A DNA stretch of 64,000 bases from Candidatus Endolissoclinum faulkneri L5 (GTDB lineage: Bacteria; Pseudomonadota; Alphaproteobacteria; Thalassobaculales; Thalassobaculaceae): contig NZ_CP006745.1 in assembly GCF_000510265.1 (NCBI RefSeq), forward strand, positions 55,443 to 119,442, in the 5' to 3' direction. Below, piece after piece: positions 22,142 through 32,938 of the stretch (its first letter is position 1; every line of letters begins with the position of its first letter). A model generated the notes under the pieces. The model had not been told where the DNA came from. It saw only the letters and a list, made by a program, of their open reading frames with translations, and ran no database searches. Made by a program: the position numbers and the translations under genes.

Positions 22142-23626
22142 ATGACTGCTACTCCTGCTACAGAGGCTTTGGAAGCTAGATTTCGTCGTATATCCGCGCT
22201 TGCAGGAATTACCAGTGTATTGATTTGGGACCAATGTGTATTAATGCCGTTTGGCGGACGTAATGCAAGGGCAGATCAACTTGCGACTCTATCAGTTTTG
22301 CGTCATGAACTTTTGACTGCACCAGAGGTTTCTGAACAACTGGCTGCTGCTGAGGAAGAAATGGTAGAAGGTTGGCGTGCTGCTAATTTATTAGAAATGC
22401 GTCGCCTACATTGTCATGCAATTGCTTTATCCTCAAAGCTAGTTGATGCTTTATCTCGCGCTAGTTTGCGCTGTGAAACTCTTTGGCGTGAAGCTCGCAC
22501 TGAAGCTAATTTTTCTATTGTGCTAAAAGCATTAGCAGAGCTAGTTGCTCTGATTCAGGAAGAAGCTACGGCTAAAGCGGAAGCAATGAAAATTACTCCT
22601 TATGAAGCTTTGCTTCGAGGGTACGAGCCCGCATGTTCGATCAATAGTATCGAAAAATTGTTTTGCGAATTAGAAAACGAGTTGCCTTCTTTGCTTAATT
22701 GTGTACTAGAGCATCAAGCTACTAGAGGTGATCCATTACTACCGCAAGGCCCATTTCCTATCGCTCTCCAGCGAGAGTTGTCTCGAAGGGTAATGCGGGC
22801 AATTGGATTTAATTTTAATTATGGTCGGCTAGATGAATCTATGCACCCGTTTTGCGCTGGCGTACCCGACGATGTACGCATTACTAATCGTTACGAAGAT
22901 AGCAGTTTTATCAATAGTATTATGGGTATTATCCACGAAACTGGCCATGCATTATATGAGCGTGGTTTACCTATTGCTTGGCGTACACAACCGGTAGGAT
23001 CCGCTCGTGGCATGGTAATTCATGAAAGTCAGTCATTGCTTATGGAAATGCAGGCCTGTCGCTCGGAAGCTTTTCTTGATTTGCTATCATCCTGGGTATG
23101 TGCGGCTTTTAATATAAATTTGAAGCCAGAAAATTTATTTCGGATGTGTACTAAAGTAAAACGCGGTTGTATTCGCGTGGAAGCAGATGAAATAACTTAT
23201 CCGCTACACGTGATTATGCGCACTAAGTTGGAACGAGCTATTCTATCGGGTGATTTGCAAGTCGCTTATTTGCCGTCAGCCTGGAATGCGGAAATGTATA
23301 ATCTGATCGGAGTAACTCCGCACAATGATGCTGTTGGTTGCCTGCAAGACATTCATTGGTATGATGGGGCTTTTGGATATTTCCCAACATATACCTTGGG
23401 TGCGCTGACAGCAGCACAACTTTTCCAATCGGCAGTGCGTGATGAGCAATGTATTCCTGAAGCGATTGGGCGAGGCGATTTTAATCCTTTAGTAGGCTGG
23501 TTAAGCAAGAATGTCTATGAGTTAGCCAGCTTTAAGAGTACCGAAGAAATCATTAGTATGGCTACAGGATCAAATCTGAGTACTATACCATTCTTATTAC
23601 ATATCAGGAATCGATATCTTGAGTAA
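22142..23626 (+). CDS. M32 family metallocarboxypeptidase (Taq-type)
   Basis: A 494-residue zinc carboxypeptidase that removes C-terminal residues with broad specificity. The zinc motif HETGH lies in IMGIIHETGHALYERGLP, followed by HESQSLLMEMQ, which contributes the second Glu as in Taq carboxypeptidase. Length matches the family. ATG at 22142 has only a weak ribosome site (GGGCGTTTAGAAT). The cytosolic role is probably peptide recycling. The gene stands apart in spacer and looks intact. Confidence 0.94.
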   Translation: MTATPATEALEARFRRISALAGITSVLIWDQCVLMPFGGRNARADQLATLSVLRHELLTAPEVSEQLAAAEEEMVEGWRAANLLEMRRLHCHAIALSSKLVDALSRASLRCETLWREARTEANFSIVLKALAELVALIQEEATAKAEAMKITPYEALLRGYEPACSINSIEKLFCELENELPSLLNCVLEHQATRGDPLLPQGPFPIALQRELSRRVMRAIGFNFNYGRLDESMHPFCAGVPDDVRITNRYEDSSFINSIMGIIHETGHALYERGLPIAWRTQPVGSARGMVIHESQSLLMEMQACRSEAFLDLLSSWVCAAFNINLKPENLFRMCTKVKRGCIRVEADEITYPLHVIMRTKLERAILSGDLQVAYLPSAWNAEMYNLIGVTPHNDAVGCLQDIHWYDGAFGYFPTYTLGALTAAQLFQSAVRDEQCIPEAIGRGDFNPLVGWLSKNVYELASFKSTEEIISMATGSNLSTIPFLLHIRNRYLE

Positions 23627-23942
23627 TACTTTATATTAGGTCTTTTAAATCTATTTGCATTAAGCAATATTACTCATTTCTACATAAGCACCATTGATCG
23701 ATTTATGCTTATGTTAAGTATTGTTATTTTGCGGCGGTTAGTTTTAGCTAACCGATGTTTTTATTGATTTTTGTTCGTAAAATGAAAAGCATAGCGGCTT
23801 TATTCTGGCATTTAAAAAAATGTTAATTCATATTATTCAAGAGATAATCGGATTATTTATTTGTTGGTCAATTTGGAATGCACCTTGCGGATTGGGGCAG
23901 TCGTTATTGATTTTCCCCTTTACTATAAGGATATGATACTAC
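23627..23942. other. Short spacer between M32 peptidase and DUF502 genes
   Basis: About 316 bases with no recognisable gene. Several relatives place recG before the DUF502 gene; no RecG remnant was identified. Confidence 0.5.
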
Positions 23943-24599
23943 ATGAAGTCTAGTTTTAAGGCTGTAATGTTTTTACGACTGCGGACTTATTTCTTGGCTG
24001 GAGTGGTAGTTACCGCGCCGATTGGCATTACCTTATACATCACCTGGTTGATCATTAATCTTATCGACGATCGGGTAACTCCTTTGATACCTGCTCGCTA
24101 TAATCCAGAAACTTATCTACCTTTTGATATTCCTGGTTTTGGCGTTATAGTTGCTGTTTTAGCATTAACAATTATCGGTGCTTTTACGGCAGGACTAGTT
24201 GGTCGTTGGTTGGTTAGTCTTTCTGAACGATTAATGGCCCGCATGCCTTTAATTCGCAATATTCATAGTGCCTTAAAGCAGATTTTGGAAACTGTGCTTG
24301 CTCAACAGTCAAAAGCTTTTCGCCAGGTTGTGATGATTGAATATCCTCGCCGAGGTATTTGGGCAATCGGATTTTTGACTAGTGAGACTGTGGGCGAAGT
24401 ACAAACTATAACAACAGCAGACGTCGTGAATGTATTTTTACCAACTACTCCTAATCCGACTTCGGGCTTTCTGTTATTTGTTCCACGCGGGGATTGCTAT
24501 GTGCTTTCCATGACAGTAGAGGAGGGGATAAAGATGGTGGTATCAGGAGGTATCATTACACCACCAGATCGTAGTTCTAAAAAGAGATTGCGAGTTTGA
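23943..24599 (+). CDS. DUF502 family membrane protein
   Basis: A 218-residue conserved inner-membrane protein of unknown function. Residues about 15-37 (FLAGVVVTAPIGITLYITWL) and about 65-88 (GVIVAVLALTIIGAFTAGLV) are two membrane segments. These are followed by the family region with LMARMPLIRNIHSALKQ and the FLPTTPNPTSGFLLFVPR segment. ATG at 23943 has AAGGATATGAT upstream. It is convergent with the tRNA-Ala/FYDLN pair. Family identity is confident; function is not known. Confidence 0.9.
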   Translation: MKSSFKAVMFLRLRTYFLAGVVVTAPIGITLYITWLIINLIDDRVTPLIPARYNPETYLPFDIPGFGVIVAVLALTIIGAFTAGLVGRWLVSLSERLMARMPLIRNIHSALKQILETVLAQQSKAFRQVVMIEYPRRGIWAIGFLTSETVGEVQTITTADVVNVFLPTTPNPTSGFLLFVPRGDCYVLSMTVEEGIKMVVSGGIITPPDRSSKKRLRV

Positions 24600-24950
24600 G
24601 ATGATTATTTTTTTAATTAAGATGGAAGATATAAGTTGGAGCTAACATTATAATTGATGTATATTATTATTAAATACTTTTTTAAACACGCTGACTAATT
24701 ATTAGCTTGCTTAAAAATTTTAATCATTAAAATTTAAATCTATAATTTATCAAATTGAATACAACATCTAAATAAACTACGCTAATCTATCATAAGTTAA
24801 GGTAATTTATGCCATTGCTAAAAATCGAAACTCGATTTTTACTTAGTTAATTATCTTCGGTAATCGGAAAACAGCAAGCTCAAATTAGGTTTAGTTATGA
24901 ATATTTGCAAAACAAACAAAAACCAGCAATTGCCTCCTAAAATACTACCC
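24600..24950. other. Spacer downstream of DUF502
   Basis: About 350 bases, AT-rich, no gene recognised. In relatives aroA follows the tRNA-Ala on the minus strand; it is not present here. Confidence 0.5.
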
Positions 24951-25026
<76 letters not shown>

Positions 25027-25126
25027 CCTTTTCTCGCTATTAGCGAAGAATAAAGACACAAATATTTCAAGCTATTTTACAAAATTCTAAGAATTAATAA
25101 ATCACTAATATAAAAAATTATCTTGG

Positions 25127-25483
25127 CTATTCTTCATTTAATTCCAGGTTGTCTTCATTGATTGAATTGATTCGATGCTCTTTATTGTTACCGTCATTTT
25201 CATCTTCTGCGATTAGAGCATTGTCATCAAGAAGATCAACATCATTCTCTTCACTAATAACATTATCGTTTTCATTTTCAAGCTGGTCAGACTCTTCATA
25301 CAGCGAAAAGCTTTGGTTCTTTTCGCTCATAATAACACTTCGACTGCGACGACTTTTCAAAATTGCTTCTGGATCATATGAAGTATTGCAGGTAGGGCAG
25401 GTAATCGGCAAAAGATTAAGATCATAGTAGCGTGCCCCACAGGACTGACATATTCGCTTGATTCCCCATTCAGGCTTCGCCAA
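25127..25483 (-). CDS. FYDLN-type zinc-ribbon protein (TIGR02300 family)
   Basis: A 118-residue protein of an alphaproteobacterial family of unknown function. The N-terminus has CQSCGARYYDLN (YYDLN in place of FYDLN) and CPTCNTSYDPE, two CxxC pairs that should bind zinc. The rest is strongly acidic (runs of E, D, N), typical of the family. I chose TTG at 25483 because GGAG lies 6 bases upstream and the result (MAKPEWGIKRIC) matches the family start; the longer GTG frame to 25495 overlaps that ribosome site. The tRNA-Ala gene follows directly. Confidence 0.9.
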   Translation of the reverse strand: MAKPEWGIKRICQSCGARYYDLNLLPITCPTCNTSYDPEAILKSRRSRSVIMSEKNQSFSLYEESDQLENENDNVISEENDVDLLDDNALIAEDENDGNNKEHRINSINEDNLELNEE

Positions 25484-26958
25484 GGTTGACTCCACTTAGC
25501 TATAGCTACTTTAAACTAAAGACCAGACAGCAATCTTATTAGGTAGAGAAACTCAAAAAAACAAGCTGTCATGATGAATTAAAGCTCAACAAGACATTAA
25601 ATTAAGTATCAGTGTAAATTTTATATCAATCGTTTATACTATAAAACAATATCTGAAAAGTATATCCAATAGTCTATATTTGATAATGTTGAAAAAATTA
25701 AAAACTAGGATTAACTTAACGAATCTTTTTCTTGAATCAAGTAGATTCTACCATTAATTCGAATATTTCGATTAACTAAGAAAGATATGTGATATGCTAA
25801 TTGCTATCATGTGAAATTAAATTAATCACTTCTTAGGCTTGGCCGGCAAGCGCTCTTTAAAAGAAGAAATGTTTCGTCTTTATAGATAAACTACTAAAAT
25901 TAAAAATTTTACCCCGATAAGGTTTTTATTGAAAATAAATTGTGTCTCTGTAACTATAATTAAAGGTATTGGATTTATTTGCTAATATTTTTTATTTATT
26001 TACTAATATTTTTAATACTAATATTTTTAATTAATTTGCTATCTGCAATAAATCATACAAAAATGTAAATTTTGTAACTAAAATATATAGTAATTTAATG
26101 TATATTATTAGCTATATATATGTCGCTATATGACGTCGCTATATGAACTTCGCTTTATCAAAAATGCTTCGTTACTAGCAATAAATTAATAATTGCACAA
26201 TGAGTATACTTCTTTTAGCAGAAATTATAATCTATAAATAAAATTTGTAAGAAAAATATCGATAAATTATACTGTATTAACTATTCTTGTTTATCAACTC
26301 TTTGCGAAGAGTTACGCAGTATAGTGCAACAAAATGAATTGATCATAAAGACAAGTACTTGATTATTACTTATACAAAATAAAAACAGCTTATATTCCTG
26401 TATCATTAATATTAAGTTCATGCAATCTTTATTTTTAATTATGTATTGCTTTTAAGTTAAGTTTTTAAGGATAAATATTTAGTTAAATATAAAATGATAA
26501 TATGTATTATTAAAAATAATTGACGCAATGAATAAACAGTTACGATATTTTATAGTTACGATATTTTATATAATATTATTCTACTGCATGTCACTGGTTC
26601 AATCCAGTCTATAAAATCAAGTCTATAATCTATAATAGTAGTGTTAATAGAGACTTTATATCTTGGATATCCAAAATTAACTAACAATTATTTTACTAAT
26701 ATTTGAGATGAAGACAATTAACTTTCTTAAGTTAAGCAGAAAGTTATGTTATTAAATATCTAAGTGAGTAACTTGAGTTAAACATAAAATATATAAATGC
26801 CAGTTAATTACAAATAATAATTGCTAATCTAGAATAGTTTAAAGATATAAAGCAGTGTTTATAATTATTAAAGATCCAATCTAATTATATTAATAAGGTA
26901 AATACTATTAATTATTATTAAGTAATTAAAATTGTAATAAAATACTGTTTGTAGTTAA
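25484..26958. other. AT-rich spacer of about 1.5 kb
   Basis: No gene recognised. A 16-base exact tandem duplication sits at 26538-26569, and near-repeats of GTCGCTATATGA around 26120-26145. A T-arm-like sequence near 26592-26608 has no accompanying cloverleaf. Confidence 0.55.
26538..26569. repeat. 16-base tandem duplication
   Basis: AGTTACGATATTTTAT is repeated exactly head to tail (26538-26553 and 26554-26569). Confidence 0.9.
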
Positions 26959-27462
26959 TTATTTTTTATTTCTTTTAGAAATAAAAAAATCCTTAAGCAA
27001 AAAAGATGCAGCAGTTTCTTCAACGCCACCAATAACTTCTGGCTGATGATGACAGGAAAGTTGGCTAAAGATACGTGCTCCATGTTCTACTCCACCATTA
27101 TTTTGATTATAAGCACCAAAAATTAGTCGACGGATGCGTGCATGTGCGATTGCCTGTGCGCACATCGCACATGGTTCCAGTGTTACAATTAGATCGCATT
27201 GTATTAATCGAGGTGATCCAATTATTTTAGCAGCTGCTCGTAATGCTAAAATTTCAGCATGACCTACTGGATCAGGAGGGGTTTCCACCTGATTATGTGC
27301 TTGGGCGATTAGTCGTCCAGATTTGTCAATTATTACTGCACCTACTGGCACTTCACCGACTTCGGCAGCAATTTGGGCAAGATCAAGGGCTATAGCCATA
27401 GGAGAATTTAATGAAGTCTTACCTAATTTATATTTAAGCTGATTTATGCGCTTATTAAGCAC
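26959..27462 (-). CDS. tadA: tRNA-specific adenosine deaminase
   Basis: Deaminates A34 to inosine in tRNA-Arg(ACG), letting it read CGC/CGA codons. The cytidine/deoxycytidylate deaminase motifs are intact: HAEILALRAA (zinc His and catalytic Glu) and EPCAMCAQA (two zinc Cys). The C-terminus is normal for the family. The GTG at 27462 gives 167 residues; ATG at 27399 (MAIALDLAQIA) would give 146, closer to homologues, but has no ribosome site. It stands alone between long spacers. Confidence 0.95.
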   Translation of the reverse strand: MLNKRINQLKYKLGKTSLNSPMAIALDLAQIAAEVGEVPVGAVIIDKSGRLIAQAHNQVETPPDPVGHAEILALRAAAKIIGSPRLIQCDLIVTLEPCAMCAQAIAHARIRRLIFGAYNQNNGGVEHGARIFSQLSCHHQPEVIGGVEETAASFLLKDFFISKRNKK

Positions 27463-29030
27463 TAGTTACTTATATCCGTTCGCAAGATGTTACGTTTTAC
27501 TCCATGAAAATTTAATCAATATAGAATAGAATTTTAGTAAAATTAATCTTTTTGGCTATTGCTCTAATTATGAGTTAGCATTAAAATAAACATTTTAGGT
27601 CAAGCATTATTAATAATCTAGTCTAGTATTCAAATATATTCGGTATAAATTAAAACTTAATCATTGTTCTTTGCATTATATTTTTAGGATTTGAGATAGA
27701 AAAATCACTAAGATAGTGAAAGTTATCACTAAGATAGTGAAAGTTTCTGTAGTAAAGTAACGCTTAAAATATATGATCTAAATCTTGAGGGTAATTAGTA
27801 TTTTCAATTTAAATTCAATCCTAGTTAATGATTAAAAATCACTAAATTAATAATTTGTAATGAATGTAATGAAAATACAAAGAGTTAAAAATTTTGTTTA
27901 AATTGATGCAACCAAAGTGTTGTTAGTGTAAACTATACAGCAAATGCTAATTTAAATAAATTATGTTGCGGTAAGAAAAGTAGTAATGTTCTGTTTAATT
28001 TTTAAACAATATAGTACGCGATGAATGTTTCATTTATACTTAGATTATCTAATTAATTAAGTTGCTGAAAATAATTAACGACCTCGATCACACCTTAATT
28101 AAAACACACCTTAATTAAAATCTAAATTCCTTACTAAAGAGAGCATTCTCAATCTTAAAAAATTATTTAAAAATTAAGTAAATTACTGGTGCGATATGTT
28201 TTAATTTGTATTTATAATTTGTATTTATTAGTAGTGATACAGTTCTTCTATGTGGTTTAAGTTAAAACACCTAATTTTCTAGCAATTCAGCATACATGCT
28301 CTTGTAAACTCTTGTAAAGCCAAATTTAAAATGTTTTATAATTACTAATAATACAATTCTTAGTAAGATGCAGGCAAGTTTTTTACATCTAACAGCTATA
28401 GTGCACTTAATTTAAAGTGGCATTACTTAAGCGCTAATATTTTATTCCTAGATATATCAAGTTCGATTAATAGCCAATTTATTGTTGGTTAGTTTTGCCG
28501 GATAGGCAATGCCTAAAAATTTTCCTAAATACTAGTGAAAATTACTTGCTAAGTAGTCTTAGTTACAAGCTTAATTTACTTAAGCTACTTAAAGTATTGT
28601 CGTGGAGTTAATACTAGTGTATTGCCGATGAAACGATGTTTAACTGGATTCGCATTTAAAGTATGAATAAGTTATTATCAGTAAGGTACGAATAAGTATT
28701 ACAGATGGTATTGTTAACTCAACAATGAGCTTGATAAAGTTTTAAGTAATATTATATTTTCTTGGACGTTATTTGCTGATCACTGCTTAGTTCAAAGAAG
28801 TTTTGAAGCAGACTCAGCTAATTATTACATTTTTTGTGTTTTCTTTAGTATTGTACTGATTGGCTCCAGCAAATGCAGATTCTACGACAAGAAATGAAAA
28901 AAGCAGTGTGATTGTTGAGTAATAGCCAAAAGCGCAAACATACTGAAGTTTTAAGGTTTAATTGCTGTGATCTAAAGTTCCAACGGTGTTAATTTGTAGA
29001 TACTAAATCTCTTGCTGTATAGTTTATTAA
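27463..29030. other. AT-rich spacer of about 1.6 kb
   Basis: No gene recognised on either strand. It contains an exact 21-base tandem duplication (27704-27745) and shorter ones near 28088-28120 and 28203-28231. The last 450 bases are somewhat less AT-rich, and a decayed gene there is possible, but nothing could be matched. Confidence 0.5.
27704..27745. repeat. 21-base tandem duplication
   Basis: ATCACTAAGATAGTGAAAGT plus T is repeated exactly head to tail (27704-27724, 27725-27745). Each copy itself contains the short inverted repeat CACTAAGATAGTG. Confidence 0.9.
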
Positions 29031-29104
29031 CGGGGTGTAGCGCAGCCTGGTAGCGCATCTGCTTTGGGAGCAGGAAGTCGGCGGTTCGAATCCGTCCACC
29101 CCGA
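29031..29104 (+). tRNA. tRNA-Pro (anticodon TGG)
   Basis: The acceptor CGGGGTG pairs with CACCCCG. The D arm is AGCGCAGCCTGGTAGCGC. The anticodon stem TCTGC/GCAGG encloses TTTGGGA, giving TGG. The T loop is TTCGAAT. Discriminator A is followed by TTA, so CCA is not encoded and must be added. It lies just upstream of the complex I accessory gene. Confidence 0.95.
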
Positions 29105-29167
29105 TTAGGGCAATGGCTTGTTTTTGTGTGATGTTGTACAGCTTCTTAAATTTTAAGAGGTAATTTT

Positions 29168-29473
29168 ATGATTGTTCGGATTTATAAACCCGGAAAAACT
29201 GCGCTGAACTCTGCTTGGGGGGAGAATAAAGCTTGGATATTGGAGTGCTGTCCGGACTCTCGTCGCATTCCTGAGCCGCTTATGGGTTGGGTATCAGCTA
29301 AAGATACTAATAATCAAATTCGCATTACTTTTGACAGTAAGGAAGAGGCTGTCGCATTTGCGCGTAGAAATGGATTAAATTTCAATTTGCAGGACTCGCG
29401 TGAGCACAAGCTAACTCCCAAATCCTACGCTCATAATTTTGCCTTTAATCGCCGTAGCCAATGGACTCACTGA
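29168..29473 (+). CDS. NADH dehydrogenase accessory subunit (NDUFS4-like)
   Basis: A 101-residue protein of the ETC complex I subunit conserved-region family, homologous to mitochondrial NDUFS4, an accessory subunit stabilising the NADH-oxidising arm. Matching segments are RIYKPGKTALNSAWG, EPLMGWVSAKDTNNQIRITF, SKEEAVAFARRNG and PKSYAHNFAFNRR. ATG at 29168 has AGAGG upstream. Position between tRNA-Pro and tRNA-Arg is seen in other alphaproteobacteria. It suggests that respiratory complex I is kept elsewhere in the genome. Confidence 0.94.
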   Translation: MIVRIYKPGKTALNSAWGENKAWILECCPDSRRIPEPLMGWVSAKDTNNQIRITFDSKEEAVAFARRNGLNFNLQDSREHKLTPKSYAHNFAFNRRSQWTH

Positions 29474-29521
29474 ACGTTGGTCGTTGTTCTCAATGCATTA
29501 ATGGTGAAGCTATGTTTACGG

Positions 29522-29598
29522 GTGCCCATAGCTCAACTGGATAGAGCATCCGCCTTCTAAGCGAACGGTTGCAGGTTCGAGTCCTGCTGGGCACGCCA
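29522..29598 (+). tRNA. tRNA-Arg (anticodon TCT)
   Basis: The acceptor GTGCCCA pairs with TGGGCAC; discriminator G and CCA are encoded. The D arm is AGCTCAACTGGATAGAGC. The anticodon loop CTTCTAA gives TCT and reads AGA/AGG. The anticodon stem TCCGC/GCGAA has one C-A mismatch (28-42). The T loop is TTCGAGT. Otherwise a complete cloverleaf. Confidence 0.95.
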
Positions 29599-30217
29599 GC
29601 TGCTGGAGTTTAGTCAATTAGTATTGATTTGGGTTATTTTTTTTATCTAATTTTAAATTATTGTACATTGTAATACTTAGACAAAAGTCATAGTAATTGA
29701 ATCTTGTTTTTAAGAAAAATCAGTATTATTTTGAATAATAATTATTTTATTTAATTCAATTAAATATTTCATTTAACTCAATTAACTTATAGTTAACACT
29801 TCATATAAGGTATGTCTAACCTGTAAGATTTTACATCTCTAAAAATTAATATTTATCGGCCTTTGTTTGAGTATTTAGCCAAGAATTTATTGGATAAATA
29901 ATTTAAACCATATTTTTCACTGAAATGCATTAGATCGTGATTCGTATGGTTCTCTACAAAACAGAAAAATTTAAAAATATGCTTCAACAGATGAAAATTG
30001 ACAAAGTATTAAGGAGTAAATAAGAGTAAATTTAATCGAATAACAGTGTTGTATTGATTTCTTCCCAATAAATATTTGGATTTATTCTGTTTAATAGTTT
30101 GCCTGCACTAGTGTTGCTGTTAAAGTTTTTGTAGTGTAGGATTATAGCAATGATTTATAATATTGATTATAGATCATTAGAATATTGATTATAGATCATT
30201 AGCTCCGAAGAAATTTT
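29599..30217. other. Spacer between tRNA-Arg and amidase
   Basis: No gene recognised. An exact 22-base tandem duplication lies at 30159-30202, just before the end of the converging amidase gene. Confidence 0.55.
30159..30202. repeat. 22-base tandem duplication
   Basis: AATATTGATTATAGATCATT plus AG is repeated exactly head to tail (30159-30180, 30181-30202), ending 16 bases before the amidase stop. Confidence 0.92.
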
Positions 30218-31642
30218 TTATAGTTTCGGTCTTTTGAAAAACCATGGTCTTGCTTGCTCAAGTTGCGATGCAAGGCGAAATAACATATCCTCACGACCAA
30301 AACCGGCACCCATATGTATACCAATAGGTAGGTTTTGGCTAGACCAGAAGAGAGGGACAGACATAGCAGGACAACCTGTCATGTTAAAAAATTGAGTAAC
30401 TGGCATAGACTGCCAGCTTTCTTCAAGAAAGCTTTTTGCCGAAGTATACCCTGTATGAGCAGTATTGATTTTTATTAAAGGATTTGCGAGAACGGTAGAT
30501 AGCAATATATCGTAGCCTTCAAAGAATTCTCCAAAACAACGGCTAAGCTGATGAAAGGCAAAGATAGCTTCTGCATAGTCGATTGCGGAGACTTTCGCAG
30601 CGTATTCGGCAAAAGCTATAGTGACTTCCTCTAGATCACCGTATTCTTGTTGGCGCCCCAGCTGGAAGTATCGTTTATTAAGCATTCGTTTTTGGTTGGT
30701 TGAAACTATGGTGAGCATTGCCTTACTTAATATTTCTGCATTTACCATGGGATATGCTTCTTCTATTTCGTGTCCCAAATCTTCCAACAAATTGACCGCG
30801 TCATATATAGCGGATTTATTTACTGAGTCTATTTGTTGCCCACCCAGGCCTATTGTGTGATAAGCAATACGTAATTTATCCGGCTTAGCTGTAACTTCTG
30901 CAAGAAAAGGTTGAATTGGTGAAGGACAGAAATATGGGTCACCTAACTCAAAACCATGAGTAACGTCTAATATCGCGGCACTATCCCGGACGCTGCGTGA
31001 TATTACATGCTGGGTACCTAATCCAGCCCAGTCCTCACTTAATAATGGTCCCAGTGGGTTCCGTCCTCGCGTTGGCTTTAATCCAAATAGTCCGCATGTA
31101 GCAGCTGGAATGCGAATTGAACCACCAGCATCACTGGCATGTCCTACAGGTACAATCCCAGCAGCTACCGCTGCTGCAGTTCCTCCTGATGAACCTCCTG
31201 CTGAGTGATTAAGTTTCCAGGGGTTACGAGTCAAGCCGTAAACTTTAGTATCGGTAGAAATACTAAGCCCACACTCTGACGTGGTAGTACGAGCGATAGG
31301 AATCATCCCAGCTTTTTTTACTCGCTTAGTATAAGTAAAATCAATCGGAGCGATAAATCCTTGCCAAAGCTTAGAGCCATATTCCGCTAACCAGCCTTCT
31401 TGCCAGCAATCAAGATCCTTAAACACAAAAGGTACGCCAGCAAAGGGTTCATTTATTAATGGAGCGTATGATTGAGCAAGAGCGATATCATCGCGTCTTG
31501 AAACTATAGCATTAATTTTTGGATTGATGTCATCGGCTCGTGTTAGTGCAGCAAGGACTACTTCAGTGGCTGAAACTTCACCCTTCCGAATTAGTCTTGC
31601 CAGTCCAAGAGCATCTTGATCTTGATATTCATCGAAATACAT
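30218..31642 (-). CDS. Amidase signature family hydrolase
   Basis: A 474-residue enzyme of the amidase signature family, which hydrolyses amide bonds with a Ser-cisSer-Lys triad. Lys is in VPFVFKDLD. The Ser pair lies in SAGGSSGGTAAAVAAGIVPVGH and DAGGSIRIPAATCGLFGLKPTRG. Length and order fit stand-alone amidases better than GatA, and no gatB/gatC is nearby. Substrate unknown; nylon-oligomer or 6-aminohexanoate cyclic dimer hydrolase-like proteins share this architecture. ATG at 31642 fits. It is divergent from the BI-1 gene. Confidence 0.9.
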   Translation of the reverse strand: MYFDEYQDQDALGLARLIRKGEVSATEVVLAALTRADDINPKINAIVSRRDDIALAQSYAPLINEPFAGVPFVFKDLDCWQEGWLAEYGSKLWQGFIAPIDFTYTKRVKKAGMIPIARTTTSECGLSISTDTKVYGLTRNPWKLNHSAGGSSGGTAAAVAAGIVPVGHASDAGGSIRIPAATCGLFGLKPTRGRNPLGPLLSEDWAGLGTQHVISRSVRDSAAILDVTHGFELGDPYFCPSPIQPFLAEVTAKPDKLRIAYHTIGLGGQQIDSVNKSAIYDAVNLLEDLGHEIEEAYPMVNAEILSKAMLTIVSTNQKRMLNKRYFQLGRQQEYGDLEEVTIAFAEYAAKVSAIDYAEAIFAFHQLSRCFGEFFEGYDILLSTVLANPLIKINTAHTGYTSAKSFLEESWQSMPVTQFFNMTGCPAMSVPLFWSSQNLPIGIHMGAGFGREDMLFRLASQLEQARPWFFKRPKL

Positions 31643-32206
31643 ACTCAGTCACTTATTCGATAAGTTTTTATATATTTGCCTGGCGAACAATCACCAAGCT
31701 TGATGTAATCGTGGTAGATAATTTAATTTACAATTAAGTAAAGCAAAGGATGTTGTAGACAATACATGGATTATATACATTTTAGAGTAATCATAGCTGT
31801 TAAGTTAACATTCTTAAATCAATTTTAGTGATATAAACATGTTAACGTAATTAATTTCTTCTTTAGTAGATTTGTTTTTTAGTGTGTAATGTGCATGAGT
31901 TGAGTAACATACAATAATACAATAGAATAAACTGGGTTTAGAGAATAAACTGGGTTTAGGGTTTGAATTTATAGTTGGAAATTTGTTTTGAACAAATAAC
32001 ACGAGGAAGAGGAAACGGATTATTTGTTTTAGCTTAATTAAAGAGAGCAATTTGCTCAATACTAGGAACATGCTGTTAACTTTTAGCAGAACTTTGTTAG
32101 TAAACTTTGGGGTTAAAAATAGTTGAAGCAAGTGCTTGCTGATCTTATTTCTATGTTCCGGAGTTACCCGGCATGCGCTGGGGTAGATTTATAATGAGGT
32201 TATTAT
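31643..32206. other. Spacer between divergent amidase and BI-1 genes
   Basis: A 105-codon frame on the minus strand (31814-32131) includes an 18-base tandem duplication and has no family character; I treat it as chance. Promoters for both genes should lie here, but none is clear. Confidence 0.5.
31924..31959. repeat. 18-base tandem duplication
   Basis: AGAATAAACTGGGTTTAG is repeated exactly head to tail (31924-31941, 31942-31959). Confidence 0.9.
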
Positions 32207-32938
32207 ATGAATTACGATCGTCAAACAATGTCTCGGTCACAAGCTGATGTCGCTGGATATGACGTTGGTCTGCGCCAGTACATGCTCGGCGTTTATAATC
32301 ACATGGTTGCGGCCCTGATTTTAACTGGCGTTGTTGCCTCTGGCACTGCTATGTTATCATTCCAGGACGGATCTTTGACCTCTTTTGGTGAAGCGGTCTA
32401 CATGTCAGAGTTGCGCTGGGTAATTATGCTAGCACCAATTGCTATGGTCCTCCTGATCTCCGCACGAGTCGCAAGCATGTCGCTTTCTTCTGCAAGGATC
32501 TTATTCTATGTTTTTTCTTCTTTGATGGGATTGTCTCTTGCATCGATATTCCTTGTCTATGCTGCTGAAAGCATCGCGCGAGTATTTTTTATCACTGCGG
32601 CAGCTTTTGCAGGTTTAAGCCTATATGGCTATACGACAAAGAAAATTCTTTCCGGCCTTGGTACTTTTGCAGTGATGGGATTGTTTGGAGTGATGCTGGC
32701 TAGTATTGTGAACATATTTTTGGCATCTTCCGCTTTGCAGTTTACAATATCGATTGCTGGTGTATTAGTATTTTCAATCCTAACTGCCTATGACACGCAG
32801 CGCATCAAGGAGATGTACAACGAGATAGACAGCTTTGGCGTTGTTACCAAAAAAACAATTATTGGCGCTCTAACTTTGTATCTCGATTTTATCAATCTGT
32901 TCTTGTTTTTGCTCCGACTCTTTGGCAATCGTGAGTGA
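32207..32938 (+). CDS. Bax inhibitor-1 family membrane protein
   Basis: A 243-residue inner-membrane protein of the BI-1/YbhL family with seven predicted hydrophobic segments. The conserved C-terminal motif SILTAYDTQRIKEMY contains the Asp implicated in pH-gated calcium leak in the BsYetJ relative. The N-terminus has the YMLGVYNHMVAALILTG family segment. ATG at 32207 has GAGG 7 bases upstream. Its bacterial role is uncertain (calcium leak or stress tolerance). It appears intact. Confidence 0.94.
   Translation: MNYDRQTMSRSQADVAGYDVGLRQYMLGVYNHMVAALILTGVVASGTAMLSFQDGSLTSFGEAVYMSELRWVIMLAPIAMVLLISARVASMSLSSARILFYVFSSLMGLSLASIFLVYAAESIARVFFITAAAFAGLSLYGYTTKKILSGLGTFAVMGLFGVMLASIVNIFLASSALQFTISIAGVLVFSILTAYDTQRIKEMYNEIDSFGVVTKKTIIGALTLYLDFINLFLFLLRLFGNRE

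Noticed and set aside
26592..26608. T-arm-like sequence (ACTGGTTCAATCCAGT), possible tRNA
   Set aside because: No acceptor, D or anticodon stems could be fitted upstream; probably chance or a fully eroded tRNA.
31814..32131. 105-codon minus-strand frame between amidase and BI-1
   Set aside because: Low-complexity Leu/Phe/Lys/Asn composition from AT-rich DNA, spans a tandem duplication, no ribosome site or family motif.
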